From Diorhabda sublineata (taxonomy: Eukaryota; Arthropoda; Insecta; Coleoptera; Chrysomelidae), in NCBI RefSeq assembly GCF_026230105.1, contig NC_079482.1:17670001-17734000 (forward strand): a stretch of DNA of 64,000 bases, given 5' to 3'. The notes beneath the pieces are model-generated. The model saw nothing but the letters and a program-made list of their open reading frames with translations. It did no database searches and had not been told where the DNA came from. Of this stretch, positions 47,540-59,719 are shown piece by piece (the stretch's first letter is position 1; every line of letters begins with the position of its first letter). The translations under genes were made by a program, and so were the position numbers.

Positions 47540-47905
47540 CCTACAACACTTAGGGTTAACTATTCTACCGAGTAGTAACCTAAAATACCTAGGGTATATT
47601 CTGCAAGGAAACATAAATGTTAACGCCCATCGCTAAACAAGAACAAAAGCTAAGATTGCAAAGGGCAGACTTTAACCTCTCATTTGTAAACTCACCACAC
47701 AAACCAATTTCAACATACGCAACCCCAGTCTACTTCACAGGTCCCAAACAAAATTTCCGCACCCTACAGGTGGTACAAAATAAGTGCCTCCGTAAATCGC
47801 GCAGGAGATATCCACGACAGTGGGTGTAGGCTTCTGCATGATTCATTAATCACATAGTTTGGTTGGAAAATTCCGAATTTACTCACTACCAAAATAATCG
47901 TAAAT
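47540..47905 (+). pseudogene. LINE reverse transcriptase C-terminal fragment (Jockey/R1-like)
   Basis: NLKYLGYILQGNINVNAH is the K-Y-L-G-V-x-L-D box. The frame at 47617-47829 gives ISTYATPVYFTGPKQNFRTL and QVVQNKCLRKSRR, matching the T-Y-A-A-P-V-x-x-x-x-x-K-x-x-x-x-x-L-Q-x-x-Q-N-K-C-L-R region after the polymerase core. Both ends are missing and frames shift. Confidence 0.8.
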
Positions 47906-50283
47906 TAAAACTTCCACATATCAATACGAATTATAATCAGTCATGTTGTCTTCTCGAAAACTAAAACCCCGATCGATATTTGAAACCCTGTTTTTCAGCT
48001 GCTTTTCAGGGATATTCCAGCCAAAATTCTGGGACTTACAGCTATATACCAGGGACAGAGTAATTGTACCTATATCAAACTTATGGATAATGCCCCATTA
48101 CAATGAACCACAATATTGCATCCAGACGTACACATGTTATCTACGGATCACTAGCGGCCAACAGATTTATTTGTTAATCTATTAGATGAAATATAACTAG
48201 AGAACTAAGACAGAAAATAAGACATTTCTAATAATAATATAATCGATTGTCTTAAGCTACACGCAATACAAACCCTAAAACAAATACCACGAAATCAGCA
48301 TTGAACATGCATCCCTCATAGGTTTCAAAAGTGCCCTATTAATATAGTAGTTATTCATTCATTAAATATAACTACTGAGATTGAACATTCTGAGAGAGGT
48401 TCATTAATCAAATCCACTTGTTTCTTATTGTCAGCTGTCTGTAAATAATGTCTATACATTAGTAGATATATGAAATGGATGAAGAAAAACTTTTGGACAA
48501 GATCTTTGAAAGTCTCAAATAAATGTGGAGTAGATAAAGAGTACAATTTTCCGAGATAAAAAATTGCTTGGTATGATTAAAACAGATTTTCAGTTTGATA
48601 TCTATGTCGTGGGTAGTAAATTGCTCAATATAATTATGCAAATTGTCAAATTTAATTTTGATAATGACCGAAATAAGTTGGAACTTTTTCATCTAAAAGT
48701 AATTTAAAAACAAGACTCATCAACAAAAATTTATGAAAAGTTCTAGGATTAAGATTATTGTTGTGGGGTTGTGACAATCAAATCCCAAAATAAATTATTT
48801 ATAATCCATATTTAAAGCTGTTGAATAACTAGGTATTCATCAACCGGAAAATAATTATTCGGGATTTGCCGCAGTCATATTTTGTTGCAAAATTTCAAAT
48901 ACATGGATTTCAAGAACCTTTGAAAATGACAACAAAAGTAAATCTGATTTAGTAGATATAATTGGCATTCTGGAGTCTTTTTATTTTCTTAGATGAAAAT
49001 ATGTTGACTTCTAAAAACAAAGTATTGAAGGGAATAAGTTGAAAATTTGAAATCTGTTATTTGTAAGATGATTCTCACGCATAAGAGAAAAAATTTAATT
49101 CATATTTAACTCTAGTAGTCATACCGAGGACTCATTGATCGATGGTATAAAACTTTTCCACAATAACACAATTACGTCAACGAATATTCAAACTATCAGA
49201 TTCAGTCCAACGCTGTATGAAAATTGACTCGAAGTTGACTAACAAATTCGTATTTCGATCAAATTATATCCCTAATGTATTATATAGAGTTTCCTATTAT
49301 ACTAGATTTTCACATATAGAAATTCATAACTTCAGAAGTCTAATTTTATCATAAACACTTTAAAAATATTATGCTACTTGATTGTTACCATCACTCATTC
49401 AAATCTTCGACATTTCAAGTGAAATTCGTATATTTTTAATTAGCATTTGTATGTCTTATATCATAATACCTCGTCAGTCATTCTTAGATAGTTATTTGAT
49501 TATTCCAAGTCATCAACGAATCTCTTCAAATTCAATCACCTCAATACCATTATATGTGACTTTTCTTATTATCTACCTTTACTTTCGATACACCCCAACG
49601 TTTATGGATAATATTCCATAATTTCAGATAATTTTCGGTAAAGCACGATCACAGCATTACTACTTTGAGTATGTCGCTTAGAAACTCATTTTGGTTATTT
49701 CAATTACCAGGACAAAAGGATGGAAATTTGTTTATTTCTCTAGTAGATATTTATTAAGAATATTGAGGTCAATAAATTTGGTATCTACTATTTCCAAAAT
49801 TATTCATTCGAAAGTACTCAAAATGGAAGGATTACTTGAATTCAGTACTTTGTAGTATTTGACTTCCTAGAATATCAAAGTAAATTGGATGTATATAATT
49901 TGATCGTTAATTTCATATTAACTCAGTCCTTTTCATCGAATATTAATTCACGTATAATTGAATCCTTTATCCTGTTTGTCGGCCGTTTAATTATCAGTGG
50001 CACTGTCTATTCCACCGCAGTACAAACAGTAAAGCTATATGTAGAGAGTAAATATTAACCTTCACACAAATGAGAAGAAGTTACTTGATTGAGTGAGTTA
50101 AATCTATCTTAACCAATTATAAATATTTTTAGCACCTATGATAAAAAAGTTTCGTTTATATAAAATATCTTAAAACATTGAAATGGGAAACTTTATTTTT
50201 ATAACACTGTTGCATAGAAATTTTATAAATAAATATTTCATAACCAACTGAAAACTATTCTAATAATCAAAAAATATTAACAA
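47906..50283. other. No gene seen
   Basis: AT-rich sequence with chance frames at 47943-48185, 48355-48692 and 49382-49621. No domains or repeats were recognised. Confidence 0.35.
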
Positions 50284-51792
50284 CTAGCAAACACGGCGAA
50301 CTCCGTTTTGCCACCAGATGGCTTCGTTTTATGTAACATTTCGTTTGGTGATTAAAAGATCACAAAAATGAAGTGTTAGTTAGTTGAACTTCTCTAAGTA
50401 AATGAAAGTAAATCCAAAGTAAATACTGAATCGAAGTGTTATGCGTGTCCGCAAATTATCCGTTTCATTGAAGTGCTCTTTGGTAAACCAAATTTTTTAT
50501 TTTTTGGTCTGACGTTAACACAAACAAAGCGGATGGTTTCCCAACTCGTGAACACGCAACGTATAACTGCCCATGTGAAAAACTTGTTAAATGTCATTGC
50601 GAACTCAAGGCGAACTGGAAATTGCAATCGTTTGAATTCAAACGGAAGATCAGTCGGAATCATTGGTATTCGAGGAATACATACATTTTCACCAAATTCG
50701 GCATAAGTCTTTTTACCGAAAGTCGAGTACCGTTGTAAAGTCGCGGTGGATTCAAATTACGCAATATCATAATAACTGTACCAACTTTTAGTTGCAAGTT
50801 ATGTGGTGGAAATCCTGGTAACTCCAGAGAGTTCAAAAACTCCGTTGGATAATTTACTACATCATCGGGATTTGTTATGGAATCAACGGATTTGTATGTC
50901 ACCAAATCGCCAGCAATTTTTGATTGAATGGTGAAATTCAGTGCGTGTACATCATTTTTCTTTGCGGCAAGAATTGCTCGTTGACTTAACCAAGAATAAT
51001 TCTGATAATTCTCACTAATTTTTGGGAAAACATTTTCAATAAGAGCTAATTGAGAGTCTACAAATCGGCAAAAGTCGTTGGTAAGAGTAATTAATCCAGA
51101 TGTCGCATCAACTGGGACTTTTCCATTTCCAACAGCTAATAATTGTTTGTGCAGCCCTTTGATCATTTTGAAGTTGAACTCTCATATTAGTGGTTAGCGA
51201 TAATGTTTTTACGTTATTCCATAAAGGTGATCCACGGGGAGTTACTGGCAACGTCTGCCTGAAATCGCCTGCCAACAATATCATCAAGCCGCCAAAGAAG
51301 TTGTTATTTCGCCGAAGATCCTTCAGTGTGAAGTTAAGTGCTTCAAGTGATTTTTTATGTGCCATTGTGCACTCATCCCAAACAATGAGCTTGCATTGCA
51401 TCAACAATTTTCCCATTGCACTGGATCGGGAAATATTGCATGTTGGAGTATCAATTGTGTTTAAATTGAGTGGCGACTTAAGCGCAGAATGTGCAGTACG
51501 ACCGTCATCTAGAAGAGTCGCCGCAATTCCAGATGATGCTAACGCCAAAACTATGTCACATCTTGATCGACTTAAAATATTGGTTTGTAGTACATGCTAT
51601 GTATCATAGATGGCGCTGTATGTGAAAAAAGATTTTCCCGCTTTTCTGTTGAAATTTTTCCTGAATTTTCTTTGCTATAAACCTCACGGAGCCCGAGACC
51701 TTTCCAACGAATGCAAAACCGTGAAAATCGGTTCGTGCGTTCTGGAGTTATAGCGTCAGGAAGGAAAACTCGACTTATTTTTATATAGTAGA
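50284..51792 (-). mobile_element. Helitron with both ends, internally deleted (non-autonomous)
   Basis: On the minus strand the 5' end is TCTACTATATAAAA preceded by A. The 3' end is TTTGCTAG followed by T, so the element lies exactly at an A|T site as Helitrons do. A short hairpin (aacacgg at 50290-50296 with ccgtttt at 50303-50309, one mismatch) sits just inside the 3' CTAG. The 5' 180 bp (51610-51792) contain gaaccgattttcacgg and other words typical of insect Helitron left ends. Between the ends only the helicase C-terminal half is left; the Rep (HUH) nuclease and helicase Walker A region are gone. Length 1,509 bp against the 5-6 kb usual for autonomous copies. Confidence 0.85.
50440..51560 (-). 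pseudogene. Helitron Pif1-like helicase relic, C-terminal part
   Basis: Three minus-strand frames join end to end. 51548-51108 reads ALASSGIAATLLDDGRTAHS, KLIVWDECTMAHKKSLEALN (Walker B as DEC), ILLAGDFRQTLPVTPRG and LSLTTNMRVQLQNDQRA. 51166-50660 reads LLAVGNGKVPVDATSGLITL, YSWLSQRAILAAKKNDVHAL and NYPTEFLNSLELPGFPPHNL with GTVIMILRNLNPPRLYNGTR. 50663-50439 reads MIPTDLPFEFKRLQFPVRLE with FAMTFNK, after which the usual SQGQ and YVACSRV boxes are frameshifted. The Walker A motif is absent. The helicase would have unwound DNA for rolling-circle transposition; this copy cannot. Confidence 0.9.
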
Positions 51793-51794
51793 TG

Positions 51795-52015
51795 AAAACA
51801 ATTCAAGTGCTCCGTTCCGTGGAATGATTTGTAAAAACACGGATAATGCAAAATCTTCAGGTTTACATTGAAGCGACAATGGTCAGACAAGACTAATATT
51901 ACTATTTGTAGATTAGTTTACTTAACTTGATAAATTTAGTATATCTTTTCAGTTTATAGTTGTATAGAGTTTATCCCGCTTGCTTTCGTAAATAGATGAC
52001 ACCTGTGTAACATGA
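51795..52015. other. Spacer, nothing seen
   Basis: About 220 bp of AT-rich sequence between the Helitron and the next LINE relic. Confidence 0.4.
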
Positions 52016-52019
52016 AGTG

Positions 52020-52806
52020 CTTTTCATTGTACCATCGGCAAAGATCACATTACTATTAAGTCCTGGTCTTACGCGAACGGTCTCTGGTGAAACACTGAGA
52101 AAACTTTAGTACTATCCCATAAAGCTACTTTACCAACTCTAAACTCAACAGTGACTTAATACGATCCTTAAATTCGATCAAGTTTCTTGGTCTACATATT
52201 CACGGTGCCCTTCAATGGTCTGTGTATGTAAAAAACTTCTCTAACAACTAACTACTCGTTGTTCGAATCACATCTTCGGTATGGTTTGTCTTCTAATTAC
52301 AAAAAAGAGCTATTCGTTATATTTTTGGTTTGAGTAGTAGAAAGCATTGCGAATTCTATTTTCAAATACACAAAATTCTAGCTCTCTACACTCTTTTCAT
52401 TTTAGAATCTATTTGTTGGGTTCGCAAACACTCACAACTCAACTGAGAGACCCAATCATGCCTACCCTACTAGAAAAAAGAATTTGAACATTTACTTAAC
52501 TATATCTACTTCTGATCTGGTAAAAAATCGCCATCCATCATCTTCAGCGCCAAAAAAATTATTCAATCAGCTACACTGACAAAGACATTTCTGCTTGAAA
52601 GACTTCTGTGACAGAAATCTACAATTTACCATAGAATCATGAGAATGGCATAATTCAATTTAGTATGAAGTAAGATATTACATTTATTATAATTACTATA
52701 TCAAGTCAAGTTGTTATTGAATATTTCTTTATTTTTTATATTTTTCTAGTTTTTAATATAAAATTCTGTTGCTTTGTCGATCAAATTGTGAAATGACAAT
52801 AAGGCT
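52020..52806 (+). pseudogene. LINE reverse transcriptase tail with 3' UTR (Jockey/CR1-like)
   Basis: SIKFLGLHIHGALQWSVYVK marks the F-L-G-L-x-I-D box. After frame changes come KRAIRYIFGLSSRKHCEFYF and QIHKILALYTLFILESICWV with RKHSQLN, then SPSSSAPKKLFNQL-like remains. This is the same tail type as 34833-35141. The 3' sequence ends near attgtgaaatgacaataagg, resembling the attgtaacaa...gacaataaagc end of that other copy. The first 150 bp are weak. Confidence 0.85.
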
Positions 52807-52814
52807 TATTTCTT

Positions 52815-53110
52815 CAAGAATGACTGCTATTTCATTTCTCTCCAATCCAATATGCATTGGAACTCATTGGCTTTATTCTTTCTGCCTATCTTAATTCGTT
52901 TGTCTGCGTTCCCAAACCAGCTTGGATCTTATGGCATTGGAACTCAGAACTCTAATGGTTGCTTGGCTATCAGACACATTTTTATTTGGAAATTCTTGAT
53001 AAAATACTAAAATTTTCGCAGTATTTAGTTCAGGGCTCCTTTCACTACTATTCCAGTTCTGTTTGCTACTTTGGAACTATCTGTGTATCTTTTGATGTTA
53101 CTTCACTTTA
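52815..53110 (-). pseudogene. LINE RNase H domain fragment
   Basis: Minus-strand reading gives RYTDSSKVANRTGIVVKG (the Y-T-D-G-S-K start with the first catalytic Asp). After a decayed stretch comes VSDSQATIRVLSSNAIRSKL with VWERR (the D-S-Q-A box with another acidic residue) and a degraded W-V-P-x-H-I-G-L-E-R-N-E region. RNase H removes the RNA strand during retrotransposition in some LINE clades (for example R1, I and LOA types). It lies tail-to-tail with the LINE ending at 52806. Confidence 0.75.
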
Positions 53111-53114
53111 TTTT

Positions 53115-55400
53115 CAATATTGTTTGACATATCCTTTGCCACATCCACATATGCTTTCGCTATTTCTTTTTAGCTTTAGATAAGAATACTGTAGTTATAC
53201 ATGTATCAAATATAATTTTGGTATTTACTCAAATGTCAGAAAATCTATTATTAAAATAAGTAATTTTTTCATTTTCACAAAATGTAGAATACCACGAGAA
53301 TCAAAAAAACAGTTCGCATTGATTTTTATGCTTAAAAATTTACTTAGGCGCTGATTCATCCCAAATTACGCAAATGTTTTAACTACTATTTGGTCTATGA
53401 TATGTTGTGGTGCTAAAATTGTCTATATTGATGTTGAAGAATATCAAACACTCCCGAATAGTTATCACACGGTTGAGTTTGAGATTGTTATGGGCTGGAT
53501 TATTTAATAGATAAAATTGTTAAAAGTGTTTTGAGATTTTATTTTGTTTTAAGCCCAGAACCAAGTAAATTTCACAAATTTCGATAAAATTACATCCTGG
53601 AATAGTGTTCAAGCTATTAACATATGAGCATATTACAATTTTTTTTAGTAAAGTAACTTTAACCAGACTAAAGAGCGTAAAAAATTATCTAGGGGCGCCG
53701 AAATGCTAAATCCAGCTCTGGTTATACCAAGATTTTATTATCACTGTTCAATTTCTACTTTACTATTTTCTATTTTACTACTCATAATTACTACTATTTA
53801 TACTTTTAAAAATTTCTAGGCAACTTGATTTGAAGCAATACAACGTAAAATGCATACAAGATGCAATATTTCAGTTGTTTCATAAAAATCTCGCACTTGT
53901 AACATTATCAGATTGGTATTATTTTTATTGCGTGCTAGCTACTATTCTAGAGAGAAATCTAGTTACTTTCGGCTTGGGAACTAACCTTTGAATTAGGCTT
54001 CAAAAGAAACAAAATAATGGATAAAATTGGAGGTTAGGAATATAATCAATTTCACTGATTGAATTTGAATTGAATTGTTCATAGCAGCCATGATACAATG
54101 GCAAGAGATTCGCATAATGTCAAGCGATGTGCAAAATTCATCTATGCAATATTTTGACCATGAAATTTCACGCAATTTGTCTTGCACCATGTCAAATGGC
54201 CTTAAGTTAATATATCATTCATACAATATTTTATTTAGAACTCATAATTACGGACAAAAATAAAGAAAGAAAATTTTGTCTAGGTTGTTTACCCCTCCGT
54301 CAATGATTTTCCTTGTAGAATAAAAATGTATTTTAAATTCTTGCCTCTGACTATGATACTAAGTAATATAACTATAATAAAGTTGAAACCTTTGCATTTA
54401 CTGCGAATAGTGAACATACATTCACATTTTATTTTATTGCTCGGACTAGACAACATATATTTTTTCATCGTCACGAGACCAAATGATTCAGATTCTACAA
54501 TCTTAAGTTACAATTTCAAATATTTCCCAGATCAGTATTCCTATCAAATAATAACAGTTTGGGAATCACATAACATGAATAATTTTGTATCAAAACGATG
54601 TCATTCTGATTCTATATAGAGCTTATCTGGAATCGATTTACCATTCTAGTCTATTCCAGGACCGAATCAAAAACAAAAATAATAAAATCCAAAAGGAAAA
54701 AAAACCTTCTTAGTTTTTGTAGGGTGGTATTCAATATTAACTTGGCCAAAATTGTAACTGCAGATCATCTTCTATGTACTATTTAGCCAATTATAGCGGA
54801 ATCAATATTGTTTGAACGGCAGAAAATTAGATTTTCAGACAACGGAACTGAAGCTTTTTTTATGTTACTGATACTTTGAATGCTACTTAGCAAACTATGT
54901 TCCAAAAAAAGATAATAGCAGGTGACAAACCATGGTTTACTATGGTAGAGTCAACATCAACATTGGACCAATACTCACGATTTTTTGGCATTGTAAGGCT
55001 CAAACATTGAGAAGAGAAGGAACAACAATCATGGGCTTTATATATCCTCTCGATAAGACTTCCACGATTGTGACAGCGTGGAGTCTACGGGATATGGCAC
55101 TTATCCTGCCATGAATGTCAGTACCACTCCATCCTTCAGCTTGTTAAAAACAAATCACATTCCGCAATTCAAGATCAAATAGAGTTCGTATCGTAGTAAC
55201 TATACCCGTAGTTGTTCGTCCGTAGCTCAGCCCGCTTCCTTCCTCTGCGCAATTCACTTTTAGGAACAAATTCTATTTGGAATAAAAACAATCATCATAT
55301 ATACGAAGATGTATTGATATCTAGTTAGTCTAGACCAGTTCCATGCATAAACAAAATATTGCGTTACCATAGCAACGAATAATAAATTATTAGAAGTGTC
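53115..55400. other. No gene seen
   Basis: AT-rich sequence. A frame at 54932-55114 (start MVYYGRVNINIGPILTIFWH) is unrecognised; a nearby VTGDKPWFTMVES-like phrase is too weak to call mariner. Confidence 0.35.
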
Positions 55401-55411
55401 AGTGTAAAGTT

Positions 55412-55580
55412 TAGACTGTCATCTCTTTCTTCAACTGAAACAAAGTTTAAAAGGTCGTAAAGATTCTTCCAACGAGGAGGTAATAAAAGCTATGGAGTCT
55501 GGTTTTCAGAGCAAGAAGAAAATTTTTTTAAAAGGTCTAGAGACGTTGGATGTTCGCTGTAGTAAATATATCATTAGATA
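55412..55580 (+). pseudogene. Mariner transposase C-terminal fragment
   Basis: Reads QLKQSLKGRKDSSNEEVIKA then MESGFQSKKKIFLKGLETLD and VRCSKYII. This matches the mariner end L-K-x-x-L-x-G-x-x-F-S-S-N-E-E-V ... F-F-x-x-G-x-x-x-L-x-x-R-x-x-K-C-I. Only the last 55 or so codons survive. Confidence 0.75.
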
Positions 55581-55584
55581 GAGA

Positions 55585-57765
55585 ATATGTGACAAATAGT
55601 AATATTTAATTATTTCTCATAATAGTTATAATATGATTTACTTAAATACTTAAAAATTGACACTAATATTGAACCATTTGCTACGATAAAGCAGAAGCAA
55701 AGAATTTATAAATGAAATAAAAATTATTCAACTTGTATTATTCCACTTATGTTTGTATCAAAATATGATCAATAAGCACTCTAGATATAATCAGAAACTT
55801 ATTTATATTCTAAGTAGGAATTATTTTGGTTTGCAGTTATTTTAACAAAAAATTGGAAATAATCCAAAAAGGTGGGTGACAATTGTAAACAGAATCAGGA
55901 AAAAGATATAATTCAATACATTAAAAATGAGCTACCAATCAACCGACACGCACATTAACAGGTTCGTGTTTTTATAAAACATTAATCATTCCAGCAAGAA
56001 AAACCTATAAATCAGGTCATTGTAGCTTAGACTCTGCTTGAAATGTTTATCTCGTCGGCTTTTAATAAACTTGCGAACGATTTTGTCGGTTAAAATAACT
56101 GATTCAGAAGGTGTAGAGCTGAGCATATACAATCAGACTACGCACGAAATGTGAAATTTCGAATATTTGTTCTTAACTGTAATATACATAAATTACACTC
56201 TAATCTATTTATTCAATTTTAATTTAAGCCGAAAGTGATGATTTTTAGAAAAACTGCACAAAAAAGAATACATACATTGAATTAGTCCAACGCCTTAGCA
56301 AGGTAATGGTTAACACATTGGTTGCCAAAAAAAAATCATAGTGATCCACTCTAACAGAAATTAACTGTGGCATCACGAGCATCGGTTTCACCAATATATT
56401 TAACAATGGTTCATGAAATATATCTGTAGAACAAATAGACATATTGTAACCTCGGGGTGTCTAGCTGGAGACTCTTCCTGTATGTAAGTGGTATTCGGCG
56501 TCAGTTAAAGTATATAAATAACTGATACTCGAATTGGGTGAAGAATCAATAATAAATTGGTTACCACAAGTATTTTAATATGAAACAAAATATAAACAAA
56601 GGGAAGAATTGAAAAACTAATATCATCACAAATTTACTAAATTTTTTGCCTCTGGTATGCTTTGTAGGTAAACAGAACGTTTTAAACTCGAGACTGACAT
56701 TTTATTAAATTTCTCGAATTGAGTGGAAGGACGAGAACTAATTAATAATCCTTTGAACTTGGAAGCGGCTATAAAAGAGAAGTGGCTACTGCTTCACAAT
56801 AATTATTAAACGAAAATATTTGACGAAAAACGTAATAGGCTAATAAAACATTCTATTATTGTGTCTTCCTAATTATTTATGAATAATTTCAAAGTTACTA
56901 TCACGTCAATTTAATTTTTATACTCATAAAAAATACTAACTTTAATATATTTTCCGAGCTTTCGAATACTTATATATTCATCGTCTGGGACTGAAATTAT
57001 GATCAAATTCAATACAAGAAATATATATAAATGTATAACAATAATAAAATTTTACTTATACAATAATTAATTAAGATTTCCGGTGATTTTTGATATTGTT
57101 AATGCTTGTAAGAATTTTTAAACTCATAGAATTAAAAATTCAATATTCAAATTGACGTTGATCGAAATATTGATTCTGTTTACTATAGGAATTCTCATTA
57201 ATTTTTGATTGGTTAGATTATGAATGACGTTGAATTTTTATATATAGGTTGGATAAGGATAAGTTTTAGTAAAAGATGTTTAATATTGATTGGTGAAATG
57301 TAGTTGAATACTCATTGGCTAGAATATAGATAACAATAAATTTTATAGGTTATGTCGTTATTAGGTACGTTGAAATTTATAGGTTAGGTGAGGTTAGTTG
57401 GTTGTTATTGGCGTTGAATTTTTATAGAATTTGTTTTTCAATATCTAAAAGATATGCATAAATCACCCTAAGGTTATTTAAATCAGTTTTCTTATTATTG
57501 CATTGATCATTTTGGGCAATATATGTTGTTTCTGAAAATAAACGTTTTTTGTAGTTTTTAGTTATCTGACTCATCAGTGACCTTTTCGACTGACCAATGT
57601 ACTTTTTCTTGCAATTTAAAAAGGTATTTCTTATACTATGTTAGGCAATTTATTGATTGGTGTTTTATCTTTCACTTTATTAAAAATAGATTAAATTGAC
57701 TGTACGCTATTTTGAATTACAGAAAGTTTAGAAGTAACTGATTTTATATATGGAATATAAATGTT
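55585..57765. other. No gene seen; recurring cgttgaatttttata words
   Basis: Around 57220, 57367 and 57412 the words gacgttgaatttttata, acgttgaaatttata and gcgttgaatttttata recur, each near attggttagg-like stretches. This suggests an old degenerate tandem array. Elsewhere nothing was recognised. Confidence 0.35.
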
Positions 57766-57766
57766 A

Positions 57767-57769
<3 letters not shown>

Positions 57770-57838
<69 letters not shown>
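57770..57838. repeat. (AT)n microsatellite, about 68 bp
   Basis: An uninterrupted run of AT dinucleotides, roughly 34 repeats. Confidence 0.98.
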
Positions 57839-57841
<3 letters not shown>

Positions 57842-57878
57842 TCTCTTCTGTTTAATATGCATTAATATATCAAAAGGT

Positions 57879-58240
57879 CTAAGAAATAAGAAACTGAAGA
57901 AATTTAAATTTATTCCTTTGTCTGAATAGCTCTGTCTTCCAAGGTCTGTTTAATTCCTTCCTTTTGAGTCCTTGAGGGTCTTTCTCGTATTCTTCTATTC
58001 TACGGTTGATACAGCAATGGTTTTTTACCAGAACAGTTATTAGTCTGTATTCTCTCTGAAGTCGTGTATACTCGACCTGTTCTTCGTCGTATATCTTCAT
58101 GTCGTATATGCTCTGTTTTGGATATCCTGCACGATTATCTAGAAGTTCCAAGGCCTTTATTATTTTTCCTGTCTATCCGTCAGTTGCCAGCACTCGCATT
58201 CATACGTTAAAATGAGCTCCACTAAGACTCTGTGTATTGT
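57879..58240 (-). pseudogene. LINE reverse transcriptase C-terminal fragment
   Basis: Minus-strand reading is TIHRVLVELILTYECECWQL (matching I-L-T-Y-G-x-E-C-W), then the 90-codon frame at 57879-58151: ELLDNRAGYPKQSIYDMKIY, VLVKNHCCINRRIEEYEKDP and QGLKRKELNRPWKTELF. This corresponds to the post-polymerase C-terminus (R-R-A-G-x-S ... W-x-G-H-x-x-R-M ... R-K-x-G-R-P-x-x-x-W) in decayed form. It is truncated on the 5' side. Confidence 0.7.
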
Positions 58241-58244
58241 GATT

Positions 58245-59205
58245 TTTTTTGTTAAGTTCAATTTTTTCCGACCAAAGTAATGAGTTCAGAAGTTGTGTAG
58301 CTTTTTTCCCTTGTTGCGTTTAATAACACGTGCAAATAACAAAATTATTCTAACCAAATGGGCGTACAGTTCTTGTTATGTAATACACTACACTCTTCCT
58401 GTTTTACCGTGAAATCATTACAAAAAATGTCCTTCTGGTCTTAAAGATGAATAAATTATAGCTCGAAAGATGTGATAAAAGTGAAACTATCTATTTAGAT
58501 CCGAAAAACATAGTTTTCGTTAAGAAAAATGGTGTTATTTTGATTAAATTGATATTTTGTAGGACTGTTGTGTTTTATTTGAAAACAACACATTCCAAAA
58601 TAAAATTTATAACAGAAATTCATTTCCATGATACTTATTAAGAAAGTTAATCGTTCGTTGTTGAAATCACACCAATTTTCTGTTTACAATCTTTCAGTTA
58701 ACTAGTCTATAAATCATGTAGTCAATTTTCCAATTCATATTTTAATATTAAAATCTCACGGAGTATGAAAATTTTAGTTTCATTTCGATAAAAACGGACT
58801 ACTGAGTAAGCTGTAGCGTCATGAAAACAAATATAAATTTTGTGACGTAAGCCAATTAAAACTCTCATTAGTTTCTATTAATGGAAACATAAAAAGGCAG
58901 AAGTAATAACAATTTTATACTCAAGCAAAACAGATTTTCATAATACAAATAAATCAAGAATGTTATCATAATTATGAGTGCTATCAATTTCTTAGCCCAG
59001 CTGCAGGAAATTTCGATTTTTTAGTATCTCATTTTATTATACAGTCAAATAAACGGGTAAGCTACAGTGTATAGTTCGTTCCAATATATTTTGTCTTAAT
59101 CTACAGTCTACAAATCAAAAATAGTCTTTGAGAGCTATAATTGGAATATAGCACAGACAAACAGTAAAAGTACACTTTTCTAACATATACGTTTTTCTAA
59201 CATAC
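58245..59205. other. No gene seen
   Basis: AT-rich sequence with no recognised feature. Confidence 0.35.
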
Positions 59206-59209
59206 ACAA

Positions 59210-59700
59210 AATGCATACATATTGCATATCAAGTTTCGTCCATCTCGTTTTGCTTCGGCCACTTTTCCTATTAGGCTTTCACATGCTTTTCTATTCATAT
59301 GTCAGTACCTTTCACCTATTTTATTTCCTGCTTAAGCATTTTTATAATCGCATTCCTTATTTTATTCATTCTCGTTTCTCCCGCTATATTCTTTAGTTAT
59401 TTCATCTCTACTGGTTTTGTTCTATTTTGTCTCACATTATTCATTATCCAAATTTCCTTTCTAAGTAGATACTGTTGTATACCTCAACTTTTATGTCTTT
59501 GCCTAGTTCTTTATTCCCGAATTTTATCTTATTTAGAGCATATTGATTTGAATCGACTTTTCTTACTGTGTTCCAAACTCTACGTTTATTTCTCCCTCTT
59601 CTGTTTCTCCTTTTATTATTAGATATTCTTCATGTTCCCTTTTCTGATCATTACTTCTATTATCTATTATATTTATCCAAGTGTTACTTCATTTTCTTCT
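59210..59700 (-). pseudogene. LINE reverse transcriptase C-terminal relic, same lineage as 5990-7090
   Basis: Minus-strand blocks are YALNKIKFGNKELGKDIKVE with VYNSI, then PVEMK, LKNIAGETRMNKIRNAIIKM and degraded W-G-H / K-W-P-K-Q remains. These parallel FYVLHS...KIGEDIKTKVYNSI and the E-M-K-x-L-R-K-x-A-G-K-T-R-M-x-x-I-R-N region of the copy near 6.5 kb. The + strand is correspondingly pyrimidine-rich and shows long false open frames (59211-59622). Confidence 0.75.
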
Positions 59701-59719
59701 AGGTATATACTACGAGTTC

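Noticed and set aside
51190..51609. Plus-strand 139-codon frame
   Set aside because: Antisense to the Helitron helicase, whose minus-strand frame has clear motifs (DEC, AGDFRQTLP).
54910..55114. Possible mariner catalytic block (GDKPWFTMVES)
   Set aside because: Only GD-x-x-WF resembles mariner; the following residues do not fit, so similarity is too weak.
56945..57010. cgagctttcgaatacttatatattcatcgtc, reminiscent of Penelope-like element tails
   Set aside because: Too short and no adjacent reverse transcriptase or GIY-YIG sequence to support it.
57340..57420. ggttaggtgaggttag, resembling the arthropod telomere repeat TTAGG
   Set aside because: Only a couple of imperfect units, no tandem TTAGG array, and it sits among degenerate repeats; it looks like chance.
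59211..59622. Plus-strand hydrophobic frames (61 and 107 codons)
   Set aside because: They are antisense shadows of the minus-strand LINE relic.
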